A DNA stretch of 64,000 bases. It comes from Apostichopus parvimensis. Taxonomy: Eukaryota > Echinodermata > Holothuroidea > Aspidochirotida > Stichopodidae. Shown here piece after piece: positions 1 to 12,200 of the stretch (positions are counted from its first letter, which is position 1; the number at the start of each line of letters is the position of its first letter). Position numbers and translations under genes: made by a program. The notes below the pieces were generated by a model. The model saw only the letters and a program-made list of their open reading frames with translations, did no database searches and was not told where the DNA came from. The DNA lies in contig KN887695.1 in NCBI GenBank assembly GCA_000934455.1, forward strand, positions 1 to 64,000. Direction: 5' to 3'.

Positions 1-3000
1 TTCACCCTTCACGACTTTGAGAACAACTTGACGCCCATGAAATAGCGCCTCTTGAACACTTCACGTGTTAAACCAATAAACTAGCCAGAGAATGTTAAAC
101 CGAACGGAATATTTCCCCTGCAATTTCCTATAACCTATCTTCAGATCCGGTATTGAATTGTATGTGATTTTACGTTGAATCTAAACAAAATATCTCTATA
201 TGCTACGATCCTCATGATTAAAATTCAGCCGTTTTTAGCTCAAATCAAGAAATTCAAGATTCAGGGTTGTATTTTCAATTTCCAGTCATATCAGTGGTTT
301 TTGCATTATGCGAATTAGGTTTAAAGTAATAACCATAAACGACAATTACGACATTGTTTTTTTTCATCTCCTTTCGGAGAGACAAAATATAAATAAATAA
401 AAATAAACTCTTCCTTTTTCAATATTTTAGAGTCTCAACAATAATGACTAAATAGAGCAGTTTATTACAGTAACACATCCGTGCTGGCCCCATATTTATG
501 CAGAATTTTTGCTATTTATGCTTAAAATTTTGAATGTTTTCAAACTAATTTCCGGGGCATTCTGACTCAAGAAGATATCGAGGAGTGTTCAACGAGACAA
601 TAAAAACATATATTTCCGTACCAAATGAAATACCGTACCTCAAGAATTTCGCATAGCAGATTGCTAAAGTATTTTCAGATAATATTCAAATTTATGTGTT
701 GAGCCGGGTGGAATGTGACTATAAAAGACGGGAAGCCACTCTCATGATGGAAATATGACCTTCTTTCGTCGCCGGAAGCTTTTTAACCAAAATCTAGAGG
801 GGGAAAAGCAGGAAAAAAACATTCTTTGCGCTCCTTGTTTAACATTAATATATGCACAATTCATTCTTGAAGGTAGACAGTTAAGCTATTTCGAGTGTTT
901 TAATAGCCGCTTTTTATAAATCTGAACAGAAACTAACTTTTCTGCAACAATCGCTCTTCCGACTCAATATTGCTTACCGACAATCCTTGTAATAGCTATA
1001 GCGAGTATAATTGACCCACGGGGTTTTGTTTTAGTTTTTGAGGGACATTGCAAGGCACCCCTCATATTCTGTTGTTTCATATTTCGACTTTATGGGAATT
1101 CGGAGAGCCATGTGTTACAATGTGATACAATGCTTGCATATATATTGAAAATGTTATGTCTTAAATTTGTTGTTGTTTTCTAATCAGTTACAACAGTGAC
1201 GTAGAGGAAACACGTGATTTGAATGTATTTTTCTGGAATTGTCGTCTGCGTAAAGCCATCTGTGTATCATGCGCAAGTGTGTACACGCATGTGCGTGAGG
1301 CAGTGGTGTGCATGCGCAACACGGGTGGGGGAACGCCTCCGCACTTTCCGTGGAAGAATTAGACCACCGTGCTAAGAGTGTACGCCCCCTTTTCAACCTC
1401 ACACAAACACAATCAAGTGTAGGCTATATATTTTATCATAACATTGCGTTTAGAGCTAAATTATAGACCTTATTTATGCCACCGAATACACCATTTTGAC
1501 GTCCAAATTTTGGACTTCAATGACCCAAAGGTCACACCTATCCTCCCTTCTTTGTGAAACATTTCATTCCCCCGGACCTTCCATAGAAGTTAACCCCCTT
1601 ACTTAAATAAATCGGGGGATATTTGGATCCCACCCCCCCCCCCTCCCCGACCATTTTTTGCCTACTAATCACTCATTACTTTGTATATTTTATCTATAGA
1701 GATCAAAACCAAAGAGGAATGTACTTATACATTGCTCCTTTCTTGCCCGCATCTATATAAGCCTAAACTAAACTTAATTACTACAATATATATTTTGTTT
1801 ATCCTATGGGTCACGTACAACGACTATTGTATACTTTATCACTCTTTGATTCTATTGATGTATTTAAAACGTGAAATGCAAATTAACCCCATTATATTTT
1901 TTACTTATTTCAGCATAATGATGCATGGTAATAAAGTCAAGTCAAATGTGTATTAAATATACATAGGATATGCAAGAACGATCGATATCTTATATATCAT
2001 GAATATTAATGATGCAATCACGTGATTATGTTTGGAATCATGATTCCCGTGCACCCATGTGTTAATAATCATTGTCACATCATGGAACGCGAGAGGCGAC
2101 TTTTATTTATGTATTCATTCTATAGATTCCCTCATGTTGGTTACATATGCTACACATTTTTAATGCAATATACCGATCAGGTTTTAAATCCCCCCTGAAA
2201 TGGGGAATTCATAACTTTGCGGTTTCTTAGAGAAAGTGTTTATTCCAGAAAGTGCAGTCAATATTAAATTGCAGAATGTTTTTTGGGATCGTGGGTTATC
2301 ACTTGTCATACAGCAAAGCCATTGTTGGGATATTTTTCTAACACTGTTTATAAACATGTATATAAGCCTAGATACTTCTCGAGCAATTTACATGTTGACA
2401 AAGTGACTTTCAAGAATGCAGTCAATTTTCTGAATTTGTGAGATATTGATTTTTTTGGAACCTTTGAAAAGGAATGTGCATTTTGATTTGAAAGAAATAG
2501 ATACTTGGTATGCATATTGCAAACAACTGCACTATTCCATCGAGATAATTAACACGAAAAATGACGTCATACATACACATTCTAGTTACATTATTTATAA
2601 TTTCGGGGTGAAAGTCGTACAATAGAATGAAGTGAATAATTTACTTATTAGCGCCTGACCTGTTTCATAGATCTTCACTATATATATATACTAATACATA
2701 GCCTACCATACTCTAGTGCGAAGCCTATATATACGTGTACCTTTCAACAATGTTGATTATAGGCCACCTAACTTAAATGAAATGGGTGAAAGCCTGAACA
2801 CGTTTCTTTTCGGTCTCATTAGTTTTAGGTGTGAACAAAATGTTTCTTTACTTTTGAAAGTTAATAAATATACTGAATGTAGCAGTATATATACGGTCGG
2901 CTTATATACTTGTCAGTGTTAGATAATAGGCTATATGTCTATCATGTGATGACGGAGAGTTAGCTTACAACATGTGCGCATGACGGATAGTCATATCAGT

Positions 3001-3120
3001 AGCAAAATCTCTGACGTCATTTAACAACACTAATAACAGATGTCTGGCGAGAAAGCGATAAGGAAATGACAAGAGGTTAGTGTTATGATAAAAAAAACCT
3101 CTCATGCAATCTCTCAATAG
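1..3120. other. non-coding, probable elk intron
   Basis: No exon is recognisable here. The first elk exon in the window begins in mid-codon at 3121 after an acceptor, so this stretch is most simply intron sequence of that gene. I searched by eye for the PAS/eag-domain exons expected upstream and did not find them. It holds AT-rich sequence, a C-run near 1632-1645 and scattered E-box-like words, but nothing assignable. Confidence 0.6.
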
Positions 3121-3278
3121 ATGCGGAGGATGAGAGTAACTCAGATAGCGATTCATTGGTGGATGGTCCTCCGGCAAACTACAACTACAACAGGAGGAGA
3201 AGTAGAGCAGTCCTTTACCATCTCTCTGGGCATCTCAAAGAACAGGAGAAAAAGAAACGAAAATTAAAACTCAACAGC
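3121..3278 (+). CDS. elk: elk exon 1 in window (post-PAS linker)
   Basis: The acceptor ends ..caatag and the donor is GTAAGT. The exon enters at phase 1 and leaves at phase 0. It encodes an acidic stretch ([10 protein letters not shown]) and then [16 protein letters not shown], which matches the conserved segment before S1 in Elk channels. Confidence 0.9.
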
Positions 3279-6200
3279 GTAAGTATAAGTGACGGTATCC
3301 CTCCCCCGACCCCACCCCACCCCACCCTCTCCCACAAATATTAATGAGGTAACCACAAATGACTGATGGCGCCTTTTGCGAACGACCAACATATCATAGT
3401 GAAACCTCCATAAACCTTAAACCTTATGGCTGATGTAATGTGTTCTTAGGGAGATGAGTAATCACAACAATAGCCAAGGAGGCCTTTTTGTTTTAAGAAA
3501 AAGTCGCCCAGCAAAGAACCTGGGCACGAAACCAAACTACCAAACGACTGATCCGCTCTCAGCCCCAGTCATCGTCAGGTGTGCATCACCATTCCCCTCG
3601 AAAGGGAACAGATACTACACATGATCTTAGCCAAAAGGCCGAGAAGCGAAGGAGGCCTTTACTAATGATAAAACAGTATCAAGGATAACTATACACTATG
3701 TCAAAAACGGCGTAGCGAGGCATCCAGTAACGATAAAGCGCAACGATATCTCGCTGTGAACAAAACGTAATGATGTCTCTGCTAAGGAGACAAATAAATG
3801 AGATATTTATACTAACAACAATGCGTAATGGTCCTCTATAAATGGCAAAACTTATGGGTGCCTCCTCTACGAAAAAAATGGAATACGGTATCCTCTAACG
3901 GAAAGCGTTATAATGACTCACTATAGTGACAAACGTGTAATTATACATAATTATGGTCAAATTAAATGAGTTTTAACTGAGGTCTCTACTAATGACAAAA
4001 ACTATGGTTGTCTCCTCTAATGCAAAATTGAATGAGGCATTCACTAACGACAGAGCATATTAATACCTCACTGGTAAAAAAAAAACTTTACCAATAAAGC
4101 TTACTAACTGCGAGTTTACTTTTGAATACCGTCAGGAAAATTTATTACAACGTTTGGGTATGACATAATACTACGTTGCTGCAACTGTAAGAAAATAAAC
4201 TTGTGACGTCACAGAAAACAAACTCCACCGTCTTATGTTTACGTATCAACACATGATCTGGGCATGCGCAGTCACAGTTGCCAAGCATATTTGCCCAGAA
4301 TTAACCAAACATAACGTCATATATTAATTATTCGTCATGATTTGTTGTTTTCTTTCTTCCGTTTCCAGAGGTTACTGGCGCCCAAACCTACCAACTTACC
4401 CGAGTACAAAGTAGCTGCCATGAAGAAGTCGAGGTTTATTGTATTACATTACAGCACTTTCAAATCTATATGGGACTGGTGGGTACTTTTAGCCACCCTA
4501 TATATCGCAGTGGTCGTACCCTACTACGCAGCGGTATCTCCTAACCCTACGATGGTAGTAAACGGTGTAAATATAATGGTGGAAATCACTTTTCTTACAG
4601 GTAAATAACAAATATATTTTATCAGTATATCAAATAAATAAATATTCAAAACGCTTTGGAGCTAAATGGAAATATATATATTTTTTTTTTGGGTGAATAT
4701 TTTTGTTTTAACAGAATATTGAGTTGGGAAAAAAAGTGGAAAACTTAAGGCATCTTCAGTTATCAAAGCAATTTTACCTAAGGTGTGAAATGTATGTCAT
4801 CAGGGACTATAACTCATTTCAAACACATGTTTAACTCGTATGTTTTGCAATGATAAGTGATGTCATCATGACGTCATTGACTTGAACACTGGTTGTTTAG
4901 TACTCTGTTTCCATACCTCCGCGATTAGTTAAATGAACACGTATCCTCGACTCGGTATATGGTACGTGGGAGGATCGGAGGTGTGCAAATGGACCTATCA
5001 AAACTCCCCCACACAGGCAGGTATTTAAAGGATTGTTGATATTTTCTGTTCCAAAGAAACATGTCATGTGGAGGTTTAGGTATATAAGTCTCTAAAGGTC
5101 TTCAAAGATTAGGGGAAAATGTGGCAACATTTTGAAGGGTTCGTTTTGTGAAAGGCACTATAATAAACCGCCATGTTTATAATCACGAGTTCGTCTGCCT
5201 CGTAGATTACTCCAACAGAAAACATCGGGTACATAATAATTCCATTTCAAAATAAATTGTTAGATAAAAAGTCTAACTGTTGAGATAAAAAGTAAACATT
5301 TTAAGATAAATAGTTCAAAATTTTGAGATAAATAGTCAAAATTTTGACATTTGGGGACACTTATTTTTTTTTCCTATGTCCCTATTTATAGCCACCGTAC
5401 GTCAACGTATGTCAGAACTCTCCACTTGATTTCATTTCAACTAAACTGTGGAAGTGTTTTTTTTAGTTAATCCCCGACCCCGACCCCCCCCCCCCCCCCC
5501 CCCCCCACCATCCTCCAATAACCCCTTCCACTTCCGCTTTCAATTGATCATTCTGTATAACTGTCACAATAAGACACCGAGTTCAAGTTAGAGTCAATTT
5601 CATTCCCAATATAGCTGCTTTTGTAAGGCTTCCAAAAACACTTATTTCAACAATTTGGTATAGCTTCCACTTTACAATACCGTATTACACATAATCTCTA
5701 TATTAATGGCGTCTTCTATTGTAATCTTTGAACGTTCTATGACGTCACACCAAATATAACAAATGTTTATCCTTGCTAATTGTTGGTACGGCGGCGATAA
5801 AATTAACATTAATAGAATTTGCTGAAGGGACCGATCGCTCGAATTTTATTCCCAGGCAACGAAAGGGTTTAAAAAGAGAGAATAACTTGGAAAAATTAAA
5901 TAAAAAATGGATGGCTGTATAAGATATGTTGATGTTTGTTGTTGTGACCATTATTTTACTTCTATAGCATCTTTTCTTTTCAATTCTGGTCAGATTGGTC
6001 AAATTTAGTTCCCAAAACGTTAAATGAAAGTTGCTCTCTTCGACATAAACATTGAAACACGTGACCTGCCTGGCCAGACACGGTATGTATTTGTATTTAA
6101 TATTTAGAGGTTTTGTGCGATCTCTAATAATAAGATCAAATACAATTTATCTGGTTTTATTTACTTTTCTTTTTTTCTTTTTCTTCTTTCTTTTGTTTTC

Positions 6201-9200
6201 TCGTCATCAGATATAATCATTAACTTCCGTACAACATTCTGCAGTAAATCTGGTCAAGTTGTATACGAGCCTCGCTCTATTGCCTTACATTATCTCCAGA
6301 GCTGGTTCTTGATAGACTTACCTGCAGCCATTCCTTTTGACTTGTTTGAAAGTATATCAATTTTAAATTCCGTAAGTACCAAATATGAATTTGCCTGTTG
6401 ACCCGAGCCCCGGGGGCTACAGCTTTCTCTGTCACCCTCCCACCCCCACCTCCAATCCAACCCCCACCCAAACCAACCCACCCCTCCTATGTGGACTTGA
6501 TTTACACTTGAACCAAGTCAAGTTGCATATTAAAAACATGAGAAAGTTAGTCATTTCAAAATTTACGATTTTATGTTTTGTTGACATGGCGAGATTGGAA
6601 TCAACTAAAATATTTTAGTTCAGTGGTCCTACGACGCAACATCATGGTATATGAAGTTACTATGTTTACTTATGACTGATATTTTTTTTTTTATTATTAT
6701 TATTATTATTGTTTTTTATCAATGTCCATTTGGTAATGTTTCAGTAGAATAATCAGTTTTCATCCAGTTAATGATGACACAGAACCGCGACTATTTCTTT
6801 TAGGTTATAAAATAGAGGTAAATATATGATTAAAAACTCCCACAAACAGGTAAGAAAACTATTATGCAGTTTGGAAGAAATATGCTTGCATAAAGTTTAT
6901 GTCTAACGGCTGTCATTGTATTAATCTGTGACGTCATAGTACCACTACCATCTGAAATCATTTACCTTATCTTTGTTTTGTTTTTTGTTTTGGGCAATAT
7001 TCAACATTTTAGTTTCGGCATTTTCAAGCCCATCATCTCCATTACCAAAAATAGACATTAAAATACACACAAAATGAAAAAAGGTATTACAAATTGAAAC
7101 ACACGTGGCTCTACGGTGATGTCATAGTTAGACTTACTCAAGTCTTCAGCCTTATGTTTGAAGGAAGTCGATTAAACATATGATATCTCCTACATAGAAT
7201 CACATTTTTTTAGCTGCTTGGGGATTTTGTTCATGACAGTTATAATCTCTATCACAGATGATGAGGATGCTGGCCGGCTTGTGGTTCATTTTTTATTTTA
7301 TTTTTTTAATTTATTTTTATTTGCAATTTGAATTGAATAGAACATCAATCAACTTTTAAATTGCTACAAACAAGACCGTTAAGACGGTTCAAAATTTATG
7401 AAGTATTTTCCGTATTATTTTGATATATTGAAGATTGAATTTCTTAACACTGTCATGAAGAAAGTTATCGATCTTCTGGGATTTAGTCGTTTTTTCAGAT
7501 ATTACAATAACCAAAATATAACGCAGATTTATCAGACATATCTGATGTGTTAAGTTCATCCACATTTAGTCTAAATTTAGCGGCACTTAAATTCTTAAAG
7601 GCTTAAGAGGTCCACGGTGGGAGATAAATTATATCAATTAACCGACTGATTGTGTAAAAAGGTACATTAAACTAGCACACGTCATAAAGCTAAACCACAA
7701 AGCCCATAATAAGGTAAACTTGACAAATAAAGCAGCAAATTAGAGAGAAAACGTGACCGGTTACCTATTCTTATTAACCGACATTTTTGCGATAACTACA
7801 AGTATACTTGAGTTACATGCGACAGCAAATGGGTTAAAAAACAATGAAATAAAAATGTTTAAGGTTCATACGTGATTGACAGTCTCATGTGTGTTTATGT
7901 GTTTAACTCTATTAAGAATATATAGGTAAAGTTATACGGTGGTTACGTGTGTACTTATTATATTCATGTACACAGCATTAAAGGTCAGTGCAGTGCCGAT
8001 CTTATACAGGGCATGCGTGCTGTTCGTGGGTGGAATATTTGGACGTTTGATTATGGTATGCGGACACAGATATGACGTGGGGGGGGGGGGAATGAAGGAG
8101 TGGGCCCTAGGGTGGGGGATTATGAGGGTATGGGAATAGTATGCAGAGTTTTCGAAAAGATTCTTACATATTGGATAGTATCTCTACGCTAAAGTTTGCT
8201 GCAATCTTCTTGGGTTTTTCCCCTTCAGCCTGTGCACATTGCCTGCTTTGCCGCAGTATCCTTCATCCTGTGCATAACCTTGTACCCTTTCATTCACAAC
8301 CTCGTTGTACCCCATTCAGCATGCGTATAGCCCCACTGTACCCTGTTCACTCTACCTATTCTACCCCTTAAAACTGATGCGTAAATTACCACTCTACCTA
8401 TTGACCGTGATCCGTACACACCCAACGCGCCCATTGACCCCTACGCATGCGTACACTGCATTCGGTCACCAGCTCTGATGCGTACAACCCCGTTCTATAC
8501 CATTAGCTCTATATAATGCGTACAACCCCACTCGGACCGTTCGCCCTGACGCGTACAACCCTGTTTCATCATTGGCCATGAACGCGTACATTCCATTCTA
8601 CCCATTGGCCCATATATAATGCGTACAAACCAACTATTGTCATTGACCTACATGCGTACAACCCCAATTTCATTCTAACCTTTTCTTTGTCCGTATAACT
8701 TACCTACAATCACCTCTGTTGGCATACAATATGTTTAAATTGGTGAACGCCCCCCCCCCTCCCTCCCACACACAAATTATATATATTGTAGACAAAGCTT
8801 CTTAAAATATGAAATGAATACCATACTTAGAGTAGTTTAGCGTTTGAGAACACTCCTAATTATCTACACGGAAACACAATACTTCTCACCATGCATTAAT
8901 GACGTAAAGGAATAAGTTGTACCGCAATACTAACAGTGTTTTCTTATGCTCTTATCATTGTACGGTAAAACATTGGTCATCTGCATGGTATTATTTCTGG
9001 TTGAGAGAGATGAAATGGGGGGGGGGGGGGGGGAGGGGGGGGGGGGGGGAGGGAGAGGTGCTCCGGTGGCGCGAGCATATCTATCATGCATATACGATAA
9101 ATGACTTATCTCTCATCTCTTCATAACATTTCAATTTATTTATTTTCTTCTCATTTTTCGTTTTACAGGATTCGCCAGCGATTCAGCTTATTAAGTTAAT

Positions 9201-12200
9201 TCGTCTAATGAGATTGCTACGGATCATGAGTAAAATTGAACACTACTCACAGTACAGCGCCATTGTGTTGACATTCTTTATGCTTGCATTCGCCTTATTA
9301 GCCCATTGGTTGGGCTGCCTCTGGTACTATATCGGGGAGCAAGAATTAAATATGAACGGAAATGAGAGCTACGGTAAGCCATGAAACAGTCTAAAGGTCT
9401 ATGTACATTATAATGTGACCGTATCTATTAACATGCTTTATGAATGATCTTCTGCGAGGTCGGACTAATCGTCCCGGACATCGGGCTGTGTTCGAGCGCT
9501 CGGAGAAACAGGGGTCCATTATAGACTCCATGGCCTCATACACGATATAAAGTACGCTGACATAAAATGTTTTATTATTATTTTTGCCAGCCTTATCCAT
9601 GTATAAGGTAGGTTGTTTTAAGAGGTGGACTAAATCTCACTTGTTTTAGGGAGATAGGGGGCGACGAGAGGACCTTTTATTTCTTTATTGTTGGGTATGT
9701 CGCTGATAGAGTGGACGCAATCAAGTCAGTTGGTTTACAGACACAATGTTTGTTATTCATTTCTTCCGGTTGAATGCAAGTTGTCTATCTATTTATATAT
9801 CTATCAATCTATTATTAATTTGTGACTTGCAAAGACAGCATGATCCAGTGCAAAACGTTTCTGGTACTGCAGACTTATTTTAAAGTGAATCTAGTTCCCT
9901 TTGCATGAAACGTTTTACTACTCATGTTAGGTCACTTCTACTGACTTTTACGTTGTGTATATTGCGTTTCACCGCTGTCCTTTGCTCTCTCTTAGGATGG
10001 TTTACTGAGCTCAGCGAACGAACAGGCCAACCTTTCACCATTTCATCCACTAACCAAGTTTATGTAGGCGGTCCTTCCAACGAGAGCCGCTACATAACAT
10101 CATTGTACTATACACTCAGTAGCCTAACCAGTATAGGATTCGGTAATGTCTCAGCCAACACTAATGCCGAAAAAATATTCACCATCATCATCATGTTAAT
10201 TGGAGGTAAGTTGACCCTCATAAATATTCACCTCCATCGTGGTAATTGGAGGTAGGTTGACCCTCATAAATATTAATCATCATCATGGTAATTGGAGGTA
10301 GGTTGACCCTCATAAATATTCACCCTTATCGTGGTAACTGGAGGTAGGTTGACCCTCATAAATATTCATCATCATCATGGTAATTGGAGGTAGGTTGACC
10401 CTCATAAATATTCGTCATCATCATAGTAATTGGAGGTATGCTGATCCTCATAAATATTCATCATCATCACTGTAAATGGAGGTAGGTTGACCCTCATGAA
10501 TATTGGCCATCATCATAGTAATTGGAGGTAGGTTGACCCTTATAATTACTCACCATCATCATGGTAATCTGAGGTAGTTTGACACATAATGTTAATTTAA
10601 TGTTGGCACTCATCAATATTCACATACATAAACATGTTTAATTGTATGTAAGTTGACCCTGATAAATACTAGTTCACCATCATCATGTTTGTTGGACGTA
10701 TTGAAACCATCGTAAATTATTCACCATCATTACCATGTTTATCGGTTACAGTTTAAACATTATTGCTACTAGCCATCGTATGAATGTTAATTGTAGTAAG
10801 GTTAACATTCATGAACAAAAAATTCACAATCTTTTGTTAATTTAAAGTAGGTTGCCCCGTCATGAATATTCAAATCCTATGTGTAAATATGCATGTCTTA
10901 TACTACAGCCAGTTTGTTCAATTCTCTAACGGTAATGCCACTCTATACTGTCCTCTCGTATCATATACTTCAAAGCACTCATATTGACAGCTCAACGACT
11001 ACGATCCCTCATACTGTCAGTACGAGTGCTTTGAAACGAGACATGAAAGTACAACTGATGTGGCATACACTTGTAACTATTATCATAGAAAGCTTCCTCG
11101 TTTTGTTGTTTTCAGTCGAAATGTCAAAGATCATTGTATTAAACCACTTACTAAATGCAGTCAAGCGGTACAAATACACTCTGAATTTTCACTTGTCTTA
11201 ATAATCAAATATTAGTTTTAACCTTGGATCATGATATTGCCGCGCAGTGATGCTCGTTCTTGGTTTCTTTTGTCAAAAATAAATTAATAATAATAGTAGG
11301 CTAGTACTCCGACGTGCAATTTCATGTATGGAATATGCAAACATCACGCACTTGTATATATGTAGTGTATATTAGCTACACACACTTGAGTCGTTATATG
11401 CCATTAATAAATGACAAATGTTTAATAATGGATCGTCAATGAATAAATTTCTTCATCGGAGGATTTTAAGTGAGTGAATGCATGGTGCTCTGTTATTTGA
11501 CGAGATGAGGTTAAAAAAATGGATGGAGAGATGACATATCCCATGATACACCATTATAATGTGGTATATGTAATAATACATATAACATCTAACGCCATCG
11601 AACTGAATAAATTAAATTCGTTGAATAATAACAGGCGTTGACATGTCAATTGGAAAATGGTGGATTGAACAATAAATACCTTTAAAATTTTGACATTTAG
11701 ACAAATATCGGTGACGTTTAGTTCTCTGTCTTAGTATAGGTATACGAATATGGAAGGGCTGAAAATGGACTTCGACTCAAACTCTCACAGTGGCATTTAA
11801 ATACAATGAAAGGCAGAATGAAGTTATTCATGAATTCGTAGTTTGTGTCAAGAGCGTTTGTAACATTCTGATCATCGCAGAAATGTCTAGAATTGATGCT
11901 CCTGACGACCTTTGAAAATGTTTGTGGAGGATAAAGTTAGTACTTAAAAAAAAAATCCAAGTGATTTATTTTGCTTCCTTTGTTACTTTTTTGTATTTTA
12001 TTTATTTATTTATTTTTCCTTTTTTTTTCTTTCTTGACAGCTTTGGGCCACGCGGCAATATTTGGTAACGTCACGGCAATTATTCAACGTATGTATTCAA
12101 GGAGGGCGCTCTACCACATGAAGTTACGTGATCTTAAAGATTTCGTCAGATCGCACGATCTCCCACCCATTCTGAAAACCCGGATGCAAGAATATTTTAT

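Noticed and set aside
10206-10255. Extension of elk exon 5 into the intron ([16 protein letters not shown])
   Set aside because: This is read-through of the donor into the first repeat unit, and it stops within it. The S6 continuation is supplied in phase by the exon at 12041.
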